Positions 42,361 through 53,387 of a stretch of DNA of 64,000 nucleotides are shown here, one piece after another. A model generated the notes under the pieces. The model did no database searches. It had not been told where the DNA came from and saw only the letters and a list, made by a program, of their open reading frames with translations. This DNA is from Halomonas almeriensis (GTDB taxonomy: Bacteria; Pseudomonadota; Gammaproteobacteria; Pseudomonadales; Halomonadaceae): the NCBI RefSeq assembly GCF_030409235.1, contig NZ_JAUFPO010000005.1, forward strand, positions 62,001 through 126,000, read 5' to 3'. Numbering within the stretch: position 1 is the first letter of the stretch; each line of letters starts with the position of its first letter. Made by a program: the position numbers and the translations under genes.

Positions 42361-43158
42361 TCAGGCATTGATGCGGCCACTCATCGGCGACGAGGCCTCG
42401 GCCTGCTGGCGACGCGGCATGCGCCCTGCCAGGAAGGCCTCGCGACCGGCCTGAACGGCATGGCGCATGGCATTGGCCATCAGCACCGGCTGACGGGCAT
42501 GGGCAATGGCGGAGTTAATCAGCACGCCGTCGCAGCCCAGCTCCATGGCCTGGGCGGCTTCCGAGGCCGTGCCGATACCGGCGTCCACCAGCACCGGAAC
42601 CTGAGCCTGCTCGATGATCAAGCCGATGTTGTAGGGGTTCTGGATGCCGTGGCCGGAACCGATCAGCGAGCCCAGCGGCATGATCGCGCAACAGCCCAGG
42701 CGCTCCAGTTCGGCGGCCACGATGGGGTCGTCACTGGTATAGACCATGACATCAAAGCCATCCTTGACCAGTGTCTCGGCGGCCGACAGCGTCTCGACGA
42801 CATTGGGGTAGAGCGTCGCCTCGTCCCCCAGCACCTCGAGCTTGACGAGGTTATGGCCATCCAGCAGCTCGCGCGCCAGCCGACAGGTGCGCACGGCGTC
42901 CTGGGCGGTGAAGCAGCCCGCGGTATTGGGCAGCAGGGTATACCGCTCGGGGGAAACCACATCGAGCAGCCCGGGCGCCGCGGCATCCTGCCCCAGATTG
43001 GTGCGACGCACCGCAAAGGTCACGACCTCGCTACCGCTGGCGCCGATCGCCGCCCCCGCTTCGTCGAAATCGCGATACTTGCCGGTGCCCACCAGCAGGC
43101 GCGAGGCAAACTCACGCCCGGCGACCCTGAGCGGCGTGTCCTGGATGAAATCGGTCAT
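42361..43158 (-). CDS. thiG: Thiazole synthase
   Basis: Assembles the thiazole phosphate ring of thiamine from deoxyxylulose phosphate, dehydroglycine and ThiS-thiocarboxylate. The 265-residue protein shows [22 protein letters not shown], the Schiff-base Lys in [19 protein letters not shown], and the phosphate site [23 protein letters not shown] 43158 is where family similarity begins. It lies 43 bp after thiS on the same strand. Its deoxyxylulose phosphate substrate is made by dxs, also in this window (59472-61418). Confidence 0.96.
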   Translation of the reverse strand: MTDFIQDTPLRVAGREFASRLLVGTGKYRDFDEAGAAIGASGSEVVTFAVRRTNLGQDAAAPGLLDVVSPERYTLLPNTAGCFTAQDAVRTCRLARELLDGHNLVKLEVLGDEATLYPNVVETLSAAETLVKDGFDVMVYTSDDPIVAAELERLGCCAIMPLGSLIGSGHGIQNPYNIGLIIEQAQVPVLVDAGIGTASEAAQAMELGCDGVLINSAIAHARQPVLMANAMRHAVQAGREAFLAGRMPRRQQAEASSPMSGRINA

Positions 43159-43201
43159 GCGTCTGACAACTCCTGTGGCTGTTGGGTGAGATGGAGGGTC
43201 G

Positions 43202-43402
43202 TCAGCCTCCGCCGATGGCATGCACGACCTCGACACGGTCGCCCTCCGCGAGGTGCGTCCGGCCGTGCGCACTCTTCGGCACAATGGCCTCGTTGACCTC
43301 CACCGCAATACGGCGGTCCGCCAGGCCCAGGTGCTCGATCAACTGCGACACCGAGAGATCATCCTTGAGCTGTGTGGCTTCGCCATTGAGTTGTACCTGC
43401 AT
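43202..43402 (-). CDS. thiS: Sulfur carrier protein ThiS
   Basis: A 66-residue ubiquitin-like protein that carries sulfur as a C-terminal thiocarboxylate to ThiG. It begins [22 protein letters not shown] and ends VHAIGGG, with the essential terminal Gly-Gly. ATG 43402 has GAGG upstream; an in-frame ATG at 43423 would add seven residues. It is the first gene of thiS-thiG-trmB and is divergent from DUF423. The terminal Gly-Gly excludes a MoaD-only assignment less firmly than the thiG linkage does. Confidence 0.93.
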   Translation of the reverse strand: MQVQLNGEATQLKDDLSVSQLIEHLGLADRRIAVEVNEAIVPKSAHGRTHLAEGDRVEVVHAIGGG

Positions 43403-43504
43403 GGCATCCTCTTGCGTCTTCACATGTCAGCCTTGTGGGGGGCCATTGTAGCGTCTCAGCCTGACGCCGGGTACGGTAGGCGCGTCAAACCGGGAGAAAT
43501 GACC

Positions 43505-43882
43505 ATGGCGGATCGGCTCTGGTGGATAATGGCGGCGCTGTCCGGCGCCCTGATGGTGGTGATGGGCGCCTGGGGAGCCCATGGTCTGACCGAGCAACTG
43601 ACACCCCGGCTGCTCGAAGGCTATCAGACCGGGGTGCGCTATCAGGCCTGGCACACCCTGGCGATCCTGGCGGTACTGGCCTGGCGCGCCGCCCGGCCGC
43701 TGGCCGGACAGCGCTTGATACTGACGCTTTGGGCCCTGGGCATGCTGCTGTTCAGCGGCTCGCTCTATGGTCTGGCACTCAGCGAACTGGCCTGGCTGGG
43801 GCCGATCACTCCGCTGGGCGGCATACTGTTGATCGCCGGCTGGCTGAGCCTGGCCGGCAGTCTGCTTTTCGCCCGCCGCTGA
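43505..43882 (+). CDS. DUF423 family membrane protein
   Basis: A 125-residue protein with four hydrophobic helices. The family start LWWIMAALSGALMVVMGAWGAHGL (about 5-28) and LEGYQTGVRYQAWHTLAILAV (about 38-58) identify DUF423. The function is unknown; members are small inner-membrane proteins. I prefer ATG 43505, with GGGAG 8 bp upstream, over ATG 43499, which would sit almost on the ribosome-binding site. It is divergent from thiS and converges with glcB, which ends 18 bp further on. Confidence 0.85.
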   Translation: MADRLWWIMAALSGALMVVMGAWGAHGLTEQLTPRLLEGYQTGVRYQAWHTLAILAVLAWRAARPLAGQRLILTLWALGMLLFSGSLYGLALSELAWLGPITPLGGILLIAGWLSLAGSLLFARR

Positions 43883-43900
43883 GAGGCTACCCGACAGCGG

Positions 43901-46081
43901 CTAGCTGGCTGACGTCTTGTGCACGGCGCGCCAGTGGTGCAGCAGCGGTTCGGTGTAACCGGATGGCTGCTCGCGGCCCTTGAAGATCAACTCGGAGGCG
44001 GCCTGGAAGGCATGCGAGGCCGCGAAATCGGCACTCATCGGGGTGTAGTCGGGGTCGCCGGCATTCTGTTCATCGACAACCCTAGCCATGCGCGCCAGGG
44101 TGTCGCGAACGCGCGCCTCATCCACCACGCCTTGGTAGAGCCAGTTGGCCAGATGCTGGCTGGAAATCCGCAGGGTCGCGCGGTCTTCCATCAGCCCGAC
44201 ATCATGCACATCGGGCACTTTGGAGCAGCCCACGCCGTGCTCAACCCAGCGCACCACATAACCCAGGATGCCCTGACAGTTGTTGTCGAGCTCCTGCTGG
44301 ATCTCGTCCTCGCGCCACTCCGGCTGCTCGGCCACCGGCACACAGAGCAGTTCATCCAGGCAGTCCGGCTCACCCTGGGCTTCGAGCTCGCGTTGCACCT
44401 CGACCACGCTGACCTGATGGTAATGCAGGGCATGCAGGGTCGCGGCGGTGGGTGACGGTACCCAGGCAGTGTTAGCCCCGGCTCGTGGGTGACCGACCTT
44501 CTGCTCGAGCATGGCCGCCATGCGATCCGGCATGGGCCACATGCCCTTGCCGATCTGGGCACGCCCGCGCAGGCCGCAGGCCAGCCCCGTCTGAACATTG
44601 CTGCGCTCATAGGCGCCGATCCAGGTGCTGCCCTTCATCTCGCCCTTGCGAATCATGGCACCGGCCTGCATAGCGGTGTGCATTTCATCGCCGGTGCGAT
44701 CAAGGAAACCGGTATTGATGAACACCACTCGCGAGCTGGCTTCGGCGATACAGGCCTTGAGATTGACCGAGGTGCGTCGCTCCTCATCCATGATGCCCAT
44801 CTTGAGCGTGTCGCGCGCCAGGCCCAGCAGGTCCTCGACGCGCTCGAAGAGCTCGCGGGTATAGGCGACTTCCTGCGGCCCATGCATCTTGGGCTTGACG
44901 ATATACACCGAACCTTCACGGGAGTTGCGCGGCTGGTCCTCGCCCCGGGCCAGGTCGTGCATAGCCAGCAGGCTGGTCACCACCGCATCGAGGATGCCCT
45001 CGGGCAGCTCCTGGCCCTCGGCATCCAGCACCGCCGGTGTGGTCATCAGGTGCCCCACATTGCGCACGAACATCAGGGCTCGCCCGGGCAGGGTGAGCTC
45101 ACCGCCGTCCGGCGTGTTCCACTGACGATCGGCGTTGAGACGCCGGGTATGCGGCTTGCCCTGCTTGTCGAGCGACGCTTCCAGGTCGCCCTTCATCAGG
45201 CCCAGCCAGTTGGCATAGACCGCCACCTTGTCCTCGGCGTCCACCGCCGCCACCGAGTCCTCGCAGTCCATGATCGAGGTCAGCGCCGACTCGACCACCA
45301 CATCCTTGATGCCCGCCGGGTCGGTCTGACCGATGGGATGGTCGGCGTCCACCTGGATCTCCAGATGGAGGTCGTGGTTGACCAGCAGCACGGCATGCGG
45401 GGCGCTCGGTGCGCCCTGAAAGCCCACCAGCTTGCCAGGTTGCTTGAGGCCGGTCTCGCGGCCACCCTCGAGGGTCACGACCAGGTGGCCGTCGCGCAGG
45501 GCATACTTGACCGCTTCCCGGTGCGACCCGGTGGCCAGCGGCGCGGCGCGGTCCAGTACCCCCTTGGCGTAGGCAACCACCTTCTCGGCACGCCGGGAAT
45601 TGAAGTCAGGGCCGCGCTCGGCGCCATCCGTGTCGGGAATGCTGTCGGTGCCATAGAGGGCATCATAGAGACTGCCCCAGCGCGCATTGGCGGCATTCAG
45701 TGCATAGCGGGCGTTGTTGACGGGCACCACCAGCTGCGGCCCGGCCTGCACCGCGATCTCGCGATCCACGCTTGTGGTGGTGACTTCGACCCTCACCGGT
45801 GCCTTGACGCGATAGCCGATCGACTCGAGAAAGGCCCGGTAGGCTTCTATGTCGCGCACCGGCCCGGGGTGCTCGCGATGCCAGGCATCCAGCTCACCTT
45901 GCAGACGCTCGCGCTCGCTCAGCAATTCGCGGTTGCGTGGCGTCAGATCATGAAAGAGGGCGTCGACGCCGGACCAGAACGCCTCCGGCTCGACACCGGT
46001 GCCGGGCAGGGCCCGTTCGCTGATGAAGCGGTCCAGCTCGGCCGCTACCTGCAGGCGATGACGCCTAATGCGTTGACTCAT
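43901..46081 (-). CDS. glcB: Malate synthase G
   Basis: Condenses glyoxylate and acetyl-CoA to malate. The 726-residue single-chain protein is the large G isoform, not the shorter AceB. It starts [17 protein letters not shown]. It has [35 protein letters not shown], the catalytic TIM-barrel segments, and the C-terminal [34 protein letters not shown] 46081 has GGGAGA upstream; the in-frame extension to 46132 is not conserved. An IclR-like operator lies about 100 bp upstream. No isocitrate lyase gene is present in the window. Confidence 0.95.
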   Translation of the reverse strand: MSQRIRRHRLQVAAELDRFISERALPGTGVEPEAFWSGVDALFHDLTPRNRELLSERERLQGELDAWHREHPGPVRDIEAYRAFLESIGYRVKAPVRVEVTTTSVDREIAVQAGPQLVVPVNNARYALNAANARWGSLYDALYGTDSIPDTDGAERGPDFNSRRAEKVVAYAKGVLDRAAPLATGSHREAVKYALRDGHLVVTLEGGRETGLKQPGKLVGFQGAPSAPHAVLLVNHDLHLEIQVDADHPIGQTDPAGIKDVVVESALTSIMDCEDSVAAVDAEDKVAVYANWLGLMKGDLEASLDKQGKPHTRRLNADRQWNTPDGGELTLPGRALMFVRNVGHLMTTPAVLDAEGQELPEGILDAVVTSLLAMHDLARGEDQPRNSREGSVYIVKPKMHGPQEVAYTRELFERVEDLLGLARDTLKMGIMDEERRTSVNLKACIAEASSRVVFINTGFLDRTGDEMHTAMQAGAMIRKGEMKGSTWIGAYERSNVQTGLACGLRGRAQIGKGMWPMPDRMAAMLEQKVGHPRAGANTAWVPSPTAATLHALHYHQVSVVEVQRELEAQGEPDCLDELLCVPVAEQPEWREDEIQQELDNNCQGILGYVVRWVEHGVGCSKVPDVHDVGLMEDRATLRISSQHLANWLYQGVVDEARVRDTLARMARVVDEQNAGDPDYTPMSADFAASHAFQAASELIFKGREQPSGYTEPLLHHWRAVHKTSAS

Positions 46082-46178
46082 GAGACATTCTCCCGGGACA
46101 TGCTGGCTCGACGCCATCCGGCATCGCACCAATGTTGAGAAAAACCGTTGCGCCAGGACGACACGGCTTCAATTAGCT

Positions 46179-46197
46179 TGTGGAAATTCATTCCACA
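46179..46197. promoter_or_regulatory. IclR-like operator upstream of glcB
   Basis: TGTGGAA-ATTCA-TTCCACA is a perfect 7-bp inverted repeat. Its inner 15 bp (46181-46195) match 12 of the 14 defined positions of the E. coli IclR site pattern TGGAAATnATTTCCA. It lies 98 bp upstream of the glcB start and about 130 bp upstream of the divergent hydrolase gene. Confidence 0.5.
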
Positions 46198-46329
46198 TGT
46201 AAAGTCGAGCATCGGACCGCGAGCGGCCCTATCGACCAAATGACGAGAGGCGGGTAGGCCCTGCGCTGATCCTTGGCTGGCCCCACCGCCAGCATGGCGA
46301 TAGCATGGGCGAGCACAGCAGAGGATGCG

Positions 46330-47310
46330 ATGAGCGACTTTACAGTCTTACAGGAACACGGCCCCCTGGCACCGGTCGAGCAGGCCGATGACGCCCTGGC
46401 ACGCTATCTGGACCACTACGGCCTGAGCCCACTGCTGGGAGAGGCCGTGACATTGCATGCCGGTCATGTGGAGGTCCAGGGCTTTCGCCTCTGGACCCAG
46501 GTGTGGACACCCTCCGAGCCGGTCGGCACGATCATGGTGGTACATGGCTATTATGACCACCTGGGCCTCTACCGCCATCTTCTGGAAAGCCTGCTGGACC
46601 GCCACTGGCGCATTGTGCTGTGGGACCTGCCGGGGCACGGCCTGTCCAGCGGGGTGAGGGCCTCGATCGGCGACTTTGATGAATACGGGGCCTGTCTGGA
46701 CGCCCTGCGCCGTGATCTCGAGGCACGCGACCTCGCCGGGGCGCCCTGGGTCGGCATCGGCCAGAGCACCGGTGCCGCCATCCTGGCCACCGATGCGTTG
46801 ACCCGCGACGACACCCAGCACTGGCAGGGCCTGGTGCTGCTGGCCCCGCTGGTACGCCCCTATGGCTGGTCTCAGGCCAACTGGCTGCAGCGCCTGGTAG
46901 GACCTTTCGTGCGCACCGTGCCGCGGCGCTTTCGTGACAACTCCACCGACAGCGACTTCGCCACCTTCCTGCGCGAAAGCGACCCCCTGCAACCGGATCG
47001 CCTGGCCATGCAGTGGGTCAATGCCATGCGCCGCTGGATGCCGCGCCTGATTGCCCTGCCGCCGTGTCATGTCGCCACGCTCATTCTGCAGGGCGAGCAG
47101 GACTCGACCGTCGACTGGCCGTTCAATCTGGACGTTCTCAAGCGCAAATTTCCCGATGCCGAGATCTGCCGCTACCCTGATGCGCGGCATCACCTGGTCA
47201 ATGAATCGGAGCCCATTCGTCGCACCCTGTTCGCTGACCTGGCGCGCTTTCTCGCCGACCTGGAAGAGGGCCTCGAAGCCCTGCCACCGGAGGGCCCGGA
47301 CCACCCATGA
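46330..47310 (+). CDS. Alpha/beta hydrolase (lysophospholipase-like)
   Basis: A 326-residue alpha/beta hydrolase of the serine aminopeptidase/monoglyceride-lipase-like group. The oxyanion segment is VVHGYYDHLGLYRHLLE (about 69-85). The nucleophile elbow GIGQSTGAA has the Ser at about 157. The acidic residue is likely in QGEQDSTVDW and the catalytic His in PDARHHLVNE (about 297). There is no signal peptide, so it is cytosolic or membrane-associated. A lipid ester substrate is likely from the family. ATG 46330 has GAGG upstream. Its last 4 bp overlap the start of a lipoprotein gene, which suggests functional coupling. Confidence 0.87.
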   Translation: MSDFTVLQEHGPLAPVEQADDALARYLDHYGLSPLLGEAVTLHAGHVEVQGFRLWTQVWTPSEPVGTIMVVHGYYDHLGLYRHLLESLLDRHWRIVLWDLPGHGLSSGVRASIGDFDEYGACLDALRRDLEARDLAGAPWVGIGQSTGAAILATDALTRDDTQHWQGLVLLAPLVRPYGWSQANWLQRLVGPFVRTVPRRFRDNSTDSDFATFLRESDPLQPDRLAMQWVNAMRRWMPRLIALPPCHVATLILQGEQDSTVDWPFNLDVLKRKFPDAEICRYPDARHHLVNESEPIRRTLFADLARFLADLEEGLEALPPEGPDHP

Positions 47311-47792
47311 ACATCCGCTTGCTGGCGCTGATCGCGCTTATGCTCATGCTGGCCGGCTGTGCCGCCAAACCCCAGGGCCCGGAAACGGTTCGTCAGGCCC
47401 TGTTCGGCCTGGGCGAACGCGCCGCCGAACAACTGGCCAGCGCATCGCCGCTGCCGAAGCCGCATGCCGACCTGGTGGTGCTGCTGGCCACTCCGGAGGT
47501 CGACCCGGCGCTGGGCATCACCTCGGAAAGCCTGATGGAGAGCCTGACCCGCGCCCTGCTGGGCCTCGAGGCCGGGCCTCAGGTCCTCGACTGGCGGTCC
47601 GCCATTGCTGGTGATGCCGGCGGCAACCAATGGCGACTCGACAGCCGGCTGACTGCCTCGGGGCCACGCCTGACGCTCTCCGACCGCGAACTGCTGCCCT
47701 ACCGTCTGACCCTGAACCTGCGCCGACCCGGCCAGGACGCCTCGCACTGGCAATCGCACATCGACGGCGCCCTCGACGCCAGCGCCCTGTAA
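47307..47792 (+). CDS. Hypothetical lipoprotein
   Basis: A 161-residue protein with a classical lipoprotein signal: MNIRLLALIALMLMLAGC, with the lipobox LAGC at 15-18. Residue +2 is Ala, which favours the outer membrane. I do not recognise the mature part. It contains LVVLLATPEVDPALGITSESLMESLTRALLGL and predicts as alternating helices and strands. This has some resemblance in build to LpoB-like outer-membrane activators, but I cannot support that assignment. ATG 47307 has GGAGGG upstream and overlaps the hydrolase stop (ATGA), so it is translated together with that enzyme. Confidence 0.75.
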   Translation: MNIRLLALIALMLMLAGCAAKPQGPETVRQALFGLGERAAEQLASASPLPKPHADLVVLLATPEVDPALGITSESLMESLTRALLGLEAGPQVLDWRSAIAGDAGGNQWRLDSRLTASGPRLTLSDRELLPYRLTLNLRRPGQDASHWQSHIDGALDASAL

Positions 47793-47837
47793 ACCGGGCC
47801 GGCGTCACGCCCCAGCGCATGATGGCTCCAGCCCTGT

Positions 47838-49343
47838 CTAGCCGCCCTTGAGCAGGCGATCCAGCTGGCGATAGCCGATGGCCTCGACCAGATGCTCGCG
47901 ACTCGGCTGTTCGGCTCCGCTCAGGTCGGACAGGGTCAGGGCCACCCGCAAGACGCGATGAAAGGCCCGCGCCGAGAGCTGCAAACGCTCCAGCACCTCG
48001 GCCAGCCAGGCACGGTCTTCCGCGCCCAGCGCACAGGCCGCCTCGAGCTCCGGCCCCGCCAGATGCGCATTCAGGGCGCCCCTGGCCAGCTGACGCTGAC
48101 GGGCGGCCAGCACCCGCTGGCGCACCCTGGCCGAGTCCTCACCGGGCTCGCGGGACGTCAGTTGCTCCGCCGGCAGGCTCGCCACTTCCACCTGCAGGTC
48201 GATTCGATCGAGCAGTGGCCCGGAAAGGCGCGCCTGGTAGCGTTGTATCTGCGCCGCCGTGCAGTGGCAGGCCTGGCGCGGATCGCCCAGATGGCCACAG
48301 GGGCAGGGGTTCATGGCGGCCACCAGCTGAAACTGCGCCGGATAACGCCGCTCGTGACTCGCTCGGGCGATATGAATTTGCCCGGACTCCATGGGCTCGC
48401 GCATGACTTCCAGTACATGACGCGAGAATTCCGGCAGCTCGTCGAGAAACAGCACGCCGTGATGCGCCAGCGAGATCTCGCCCGGCCTGGGACGCGACCC
48501 GCCGCCCACCAGGGCGACCGCACTGGCCGTGTGGTGCGGCCCCCGGAACGGCCGACAGCCCCATTGTTCGGCCAGCGGCAGGCCGCTGACCGAGCGCACC
48601 GCGGCCACTTCCAGCGCCTCGTCATCACTCAGTGGCGGCAGAATGCCGGGCAGGCGGCTGGCCAGCATGGTCTTGCCGGTACCCGGCGGTCCGGCAAACA
48701 GCAGGTTGTGGCCACCGGCCGCGGCCACTTCCAGGGCACGTCGCGCCTGGTGCTGGCCGCGTACCTCGCACAGATCGGGCTGAGGTGTATCGCGCCGCGG
48801 AGGCGCCTGCAGCTGGTGCACCGGGAGCTTTTCCTGGCCCAGCAGATGGGCCACCACCTCGAGCAGATGCGCCGCCGGCAGCACTTCCAGATCCCCGGCG
48901 AGCGCCGCCTCATCGGCATTGGCGCGGGGCACGATCAGTGCACGGCCGGCCTGACGCGACGCCATGGCCAATGGCAGCACGCCGCTCGCCGGGCGCAGAC
49001 TGCCATCCAGTGCCAGCTCGCCGACGCACTCCAGCTCTGCCAGGGCCTCGGGCGGAATCTGCCCGGAGGCTACCAGCAACCCCAGGGCAATCGGCAGGTC
49101 AAAGCGGCCGCCCTCCTTGGGCAGGTCGGCCGGCGCCAGATTCAGGGTGATGCGCCGCAGCGGAAACTCGAACCCCGCGTTGACCAGGGCACTGCGAACC
49201 CGTTCGCGACTTTCCTTGACTGCCGCCTCCGGCAGGCCCACCAGGGTGATACCCGGTAAGCCATTCGAGAGATGAACCTCCACCAGCACCTCGGGCGCCT
49301 CCAGGCCGAGGCCCGCCCGGGTGCGAATTATCGCTAGCGTCAT
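47838..49343 (-). CDS. comM: ComM/YifB-family AAA+ ATPase
   Basis: A 501-residue Mg-chelatase-like AAA+ protein. In naturally competent species ComM is a hexameric helicase promoting branch migration during transformation; its role in species not known to take up DNA is less clear. The N-terminal domain has ALVNAGFEFPLRRITLNLAPADLPKEG. Walker A is GPPGTGKTML (about 217-226) and Walker B is GVLFLDELPEF (about 298-308). The C4-type zinc motif NPCPCGHLGDPRQACHC follows at about 344-360. ATG 49343 has GAGGG upstream. It is downstream of ubiK on the same strand. Confidence 0.93.
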   Translation of the reverse strand: MTLAIIRTRAGLGLEAPEVLVEVHLSNGLPGITLVGLPEAAVKESRERVRSALVNAGFEFPLRRITLNLAPADLPKEGGRFDLPIALGLLVASGQIPPEALAELECVGELALDGSLRPASGVLPLAMASRQAGRALIVPRANADEAALAGDLEVLPAAHLLEVVAHLLGQEKLPVHQLQAPPRRDTPQPDLCEVRGQHQARRALEVAAAGGHNLLFAGPPGTGKTMLASRLPGILPPLSDDEALEVAAVRSVSGLPLAEQWGCRPFRGPHHTASAVALVGGGSRPRPGEISLAHHGVLFLDELPEFSRHVLEVMREPMESGQIHIARASHERRYPAQFQLVAAMNPCPCGHLGDPRQACHCTAAQIQRYQARLSGPLLDRIDLQVEVASLPAEQLTSREPGEDSARVRQRVLAARQRQLARGALNAHLAGPELEAACALGAEDRAWLAEVLERLQLSARAFHRVLRVALTLSDLSGAEQPSREHLVEAIGYRQLDRLLKGG

Positions 49344-49424
49344 CGGCGTTCCCTCGCGCCACTCCGTGAGTCTTCCTTGCGTTGACTCTCAGGCTAGACC
49401 AGTGGCGCCACGCCTGCCCGCGAT

Positions 49425-49841
49425 TCAGCGGGGTGTCGGGTCCTTGTCATCACTGGGCGAGGCGCTATCGTCGTGCGGCTCGCTGTCGGCCGGGTCACTC
49501 GATGCGGCCTCGTCTGCCCCGCCAGAGGCCGCCGCGGCTTCTGCTTCCAGCGCGGACTCGCTGACTTCCTCGGCGTCGGGGTCACTGGCGGCGACCGAGG
49601 CATCCAGGGCGTCTTCCAGAGCAGCGACCTGCTTTTCCAGGGCCTCGACCCGGCCACGCGTACGCTGCAGCACATCCATCAGGATGTCGAAGTCTTCCCG
49701 GGAGACCAGCTCGAGGCGGTCGAAGGCCCCCTTGACGACCTGCTGCACACCTTTCTGAACGTCTTCCGGTGCCTGGGAGGCACCCTGCAGGCGCTCACCA
49801 ATCTGCTGGGCCAAACGGCCGATACGATCCTGACTGACCAT
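49425..49841 (-). CDS. ubiK: Ubiquinone biosynthesis accessory factor UbiK (BMFP domain)
   Basis: A 138-residue protein. The first 80 residues are the BMFP/YqiC domain: IGRLAQQIGERLQ, a middle helix, and the trimeric coiled coil DFDILMDVLQRTRGRVEALEKQVAALE. In E. coli UbiK (96 residues) supports aerobic ubiquinone synthesis with UbiJ in a soluble complex. Here the domain is followed by about 55 residues of Ala/Glu/Asp/Ser-rich acidic tail, longer than usual and consistent with a halophile. ATG 49841 has GGAG upstream. It is divergent from glnK across a 320-bp regulatory spacer. Confidence 0.88.
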   Translation of the reverse strand: MVSQDRIGRLAQQIGERLQGASQAPEDVQKGVQQVVKGAFDRLELVSREDFDILMDVLQRTRGRVEALEKQVAALEDALDASVAASDPDAEEVSESALEAEAAAASGGADEAASSDPADSEPHDDSASPSDDKDPTPR

Positions 49842-49972
49842 CGTGTGTCTCCTGAACGAACCATGGGGAACCTTCTGACAGGATACGCAAGCCATCCGCG
49901 GGGCGCATTCCCCTCGGCACGACTGGCCGCTTACCACGCCGCTCGGCCATGGTGCGCTGCACCAGAAAACCG

Positions 49973-49987
49973 GCACCAAACTGGTGC
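49973..49987. promoter_or_regulatory. NtrC binding site upstream of glnK
   Basis: GCACCA-AAC-TGGTGC matches the core of the NtrC consensus (TGCACCA-n3-TGGTGCA) exactly. Its centre is about 120 bp upstream of the predicted start of transcription, the usual enhancer distance. A neighbouring inverted repeat with opposite arm order (TGGTGC-GCT-GCACCA, 49950-49964) may supply further half-sites. Nothing else recognisable lies in the rest of the 320-bp ubiK/glnK spacer apart from the sigma-54 promoter. Confidence 0.7.
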
Positions 49988-50053
49988 GACAGTCTGTGAA
50001 GTGGCCGTGCCACGGCCCGCCAACCCCGCCCGAAAACCATCCCAACTATCTGA

Positions 50054-50500
<447 letters not shown>

Positions 50501-50545
50501 TCGCCTCCCGGCTTCCTGCCTGTTCCCGATACGGAGACACTTGTC

Positions 50546-51787
<1,242 letters not shown>

Positions 51788-51815
51788 ACGCCACACTGAC
51801 CGGACTGACCGACGC

Positions 51816-51846
51816 AAGGCCCCCGCCCAGGGGGCCTTTTTTCTTC
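51816..51846 (+). terminator. Rho-independent terminator of glnK-amtB
   Basis: AAGGCCCCC (51816-51824), loop GCCCA, GGGGGCCTT (51830-51838), then a continued T-run to 51842 followed by CTT. It separates amtB from the second P-II gene, which must therefore have its own promoter. Confidence 0.9.
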
Positions 51847-51879
51847 TGTTCGCTACGGGTGTATGCTCTGTCACAATGA

Positions 51880-52275
<396 letters not shown>

Positions 52276-52280
52276 TCTCG

Positions 52281-52457
52281 GGTAAGAGGTAAGAGGTAAG
52301 AGGTAAGAGGTAAGAGGTAAGAGGTAAGAGGTAAGAGGTAAGAGGTAAGCTAGGCTCCAACCCACAACCGTTGGTTCCTAGGGTTTTCTTCCCTCTTTCA
52401 GCGGCGCAGCCGCGTTCTTCAGACTTCCCGCCCGGACAACGTCCGGGCGTTCTTTCA
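52281..52457. repeat. Composite repeat: about 10 x 7-bp array plus paired GTTCTT hairpins (copy B)
   Basis: Positions 52281-52349 hold nine full copies of GGTAAGA plus six bases. Then come CTAGGGTTT (52379-52387 region) and TTTCTTCCCTCTTTCA. The hairpin GCGGC-GCA-GCCGC (52401-52413) is followed by GTTCTTC. A second hairpin CCCGGAC-AAC-GTCCGGG (52431-52447) is followed by CGTTCTTTC. This is the same order as copy A at 30161-30359, and the array unit differs from copy A by one base after rotation (TAAGAGG against GAAGAGG). It fills the gap between the convergent P-II gene and fpr. Confidence 0.85.
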
Positions 52458-52466
52458 GCTTCCGGC

Positions 52467-53243
52467 TTATTTCTCGACGAAGGCGCGTTCGATGACGTAG
52501 TCGCCGGGGTCGCCCATGCGCGGCGAGATGTTGAAGCCGAGTTCGTCGAGCAGGGAGCTGGTCTCGTCGAGCATCGCCGGGCTGCCGCAGATCATGGCGC
52601 GGTCCTGCTTGGGGTCCATGGCCGGCAGGCCATGGTCGTCGAAGAGTTTGCCGCTGCGGATGTGGTCGGTCAGACGGCCGGTGGTGTGGAAGTCTTCCCG
52701 GGTCACGGTCGGGTGGTAGATCAGCTTCTCGCGGATTTCCTCGCCCAGGTACTCGTGAGCCGGCAGCTCACTGGAGATGAAGTCGCTGTAGGCCAGCTCG
52801 CTGACGCTGCGCACGCCGTGGACCAGAACGATCTTCTCGAAACGCTCGTAGGCTTCGGGGTCCTGGATCAGGCTCAGGAAGGGCGCCAGGCCGGTACCCG
52901 TGGAGAGCAGGTAGAGGTTGCGGCCGGGCAGCAGATCATCAGTCACCAGGGTGCCGGTGGGCTTGCGGCTGACCTTGATCGTGTCGCCGACCTGAAGGTG
53001 CTGGAGTCGCGACGTCAGCGGACCATCCGGCACCTTGATGCTGAAGAACTCGAGGTGATCCTCGTAGTTGGGGCTGGCCACCGAATAGGCACGCATCAAC
53101 GGCTTGCCATCGACTTCCAGGCCGATCATCACGAACTGACCATTCTTGAAACGCAGGCTGCGCTCCCGGGTGGTGCGAAAGCTGAACAGCGTATCGTTCC
53201 AGTGGTGAACACTGAGGACCTCTTCTTCGGCAAACTTGCTCAT
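52467..53243 (-). CDS. fpr: Ferredoxin/flavodoxin-NADP reductase
   Basis: FAD enzyme passing electrons between NADPH and ferredoxin or flavodoxin, used in oxidative-stress and iron-sulfur metabolism. The 258-residue protein has the FAD motif RAYSVASPNYEDHLEF (about 51-66), GTLVTDDLLPG, the NADP motif LLSTGTGLAPFLSLI, MICGSPAMLDE and the C-terminal AFVEK typical of the Azotobacter/Pseudomonas class. ATG 53243 is where similarity starts, with AGGTG upstream. It is divergent from a FinR-type LysR regulator, the same pairing as in Pseudomonas, where FinR activates fpr. Confidence 0.94.
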   Translation of the reverse strand: MSKFAEEEVLSVHHWNDTLFSFRTTRERSLRFKNGQFVMIGLEVDGKPLMRAYSVASPNYEDHLEFFSIKVPDGPLTSRLQHLQVGDTIKVSRKPTGTLVTDDLLPGRNLYLLSTGTGLAPFLSLIQDPEAYERFEKIVLVHGVRSVSELAYSDFISSELPAHEYLGEEIREKLIYHPTVTREDFHTTGRLTDHIRSGKLFDDHGLPAMDPKQDRAMICGSPAMLDETSSLLDELGFNISPRMGDPGDYVIERAFVEK

Positions 53244-53387
53244 TTCGGCACCTTTATATTCCTTTTTCGCATACACATGCGAGCTAACCTTTTTCGTGAA
53301 TTCTAAGCAAGGGCACAATATCTGTTAAATGGATTGTATGGATAAAGCTTATCTATACTATGGATTAAAAATGCCGGAGCCTACCCG
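53244..53387. promoter_or_regulatory. fpr/finR divergent control region
   Basis: A 144-bp, unusually AT-rich spacer. It holds the inverted repeat GATAA-AGC-TTATC (53341-53353) and repeats of the word TATGGAT (53337 and 53359 regions), as expected for a LysR target with several half-sites. The finR ribosome-binding site CGGAG lies 7 bp before its ATG. Confidence 0.45.

Noticed and set aside
43403..43504. TPP riboswitch before thiS, and also before thiD (27220-27296)
   Set aside because: The conserved CTGAGA and ACCTGATC elements are not present in either leader, and the spacers are too short for a full aptamer.
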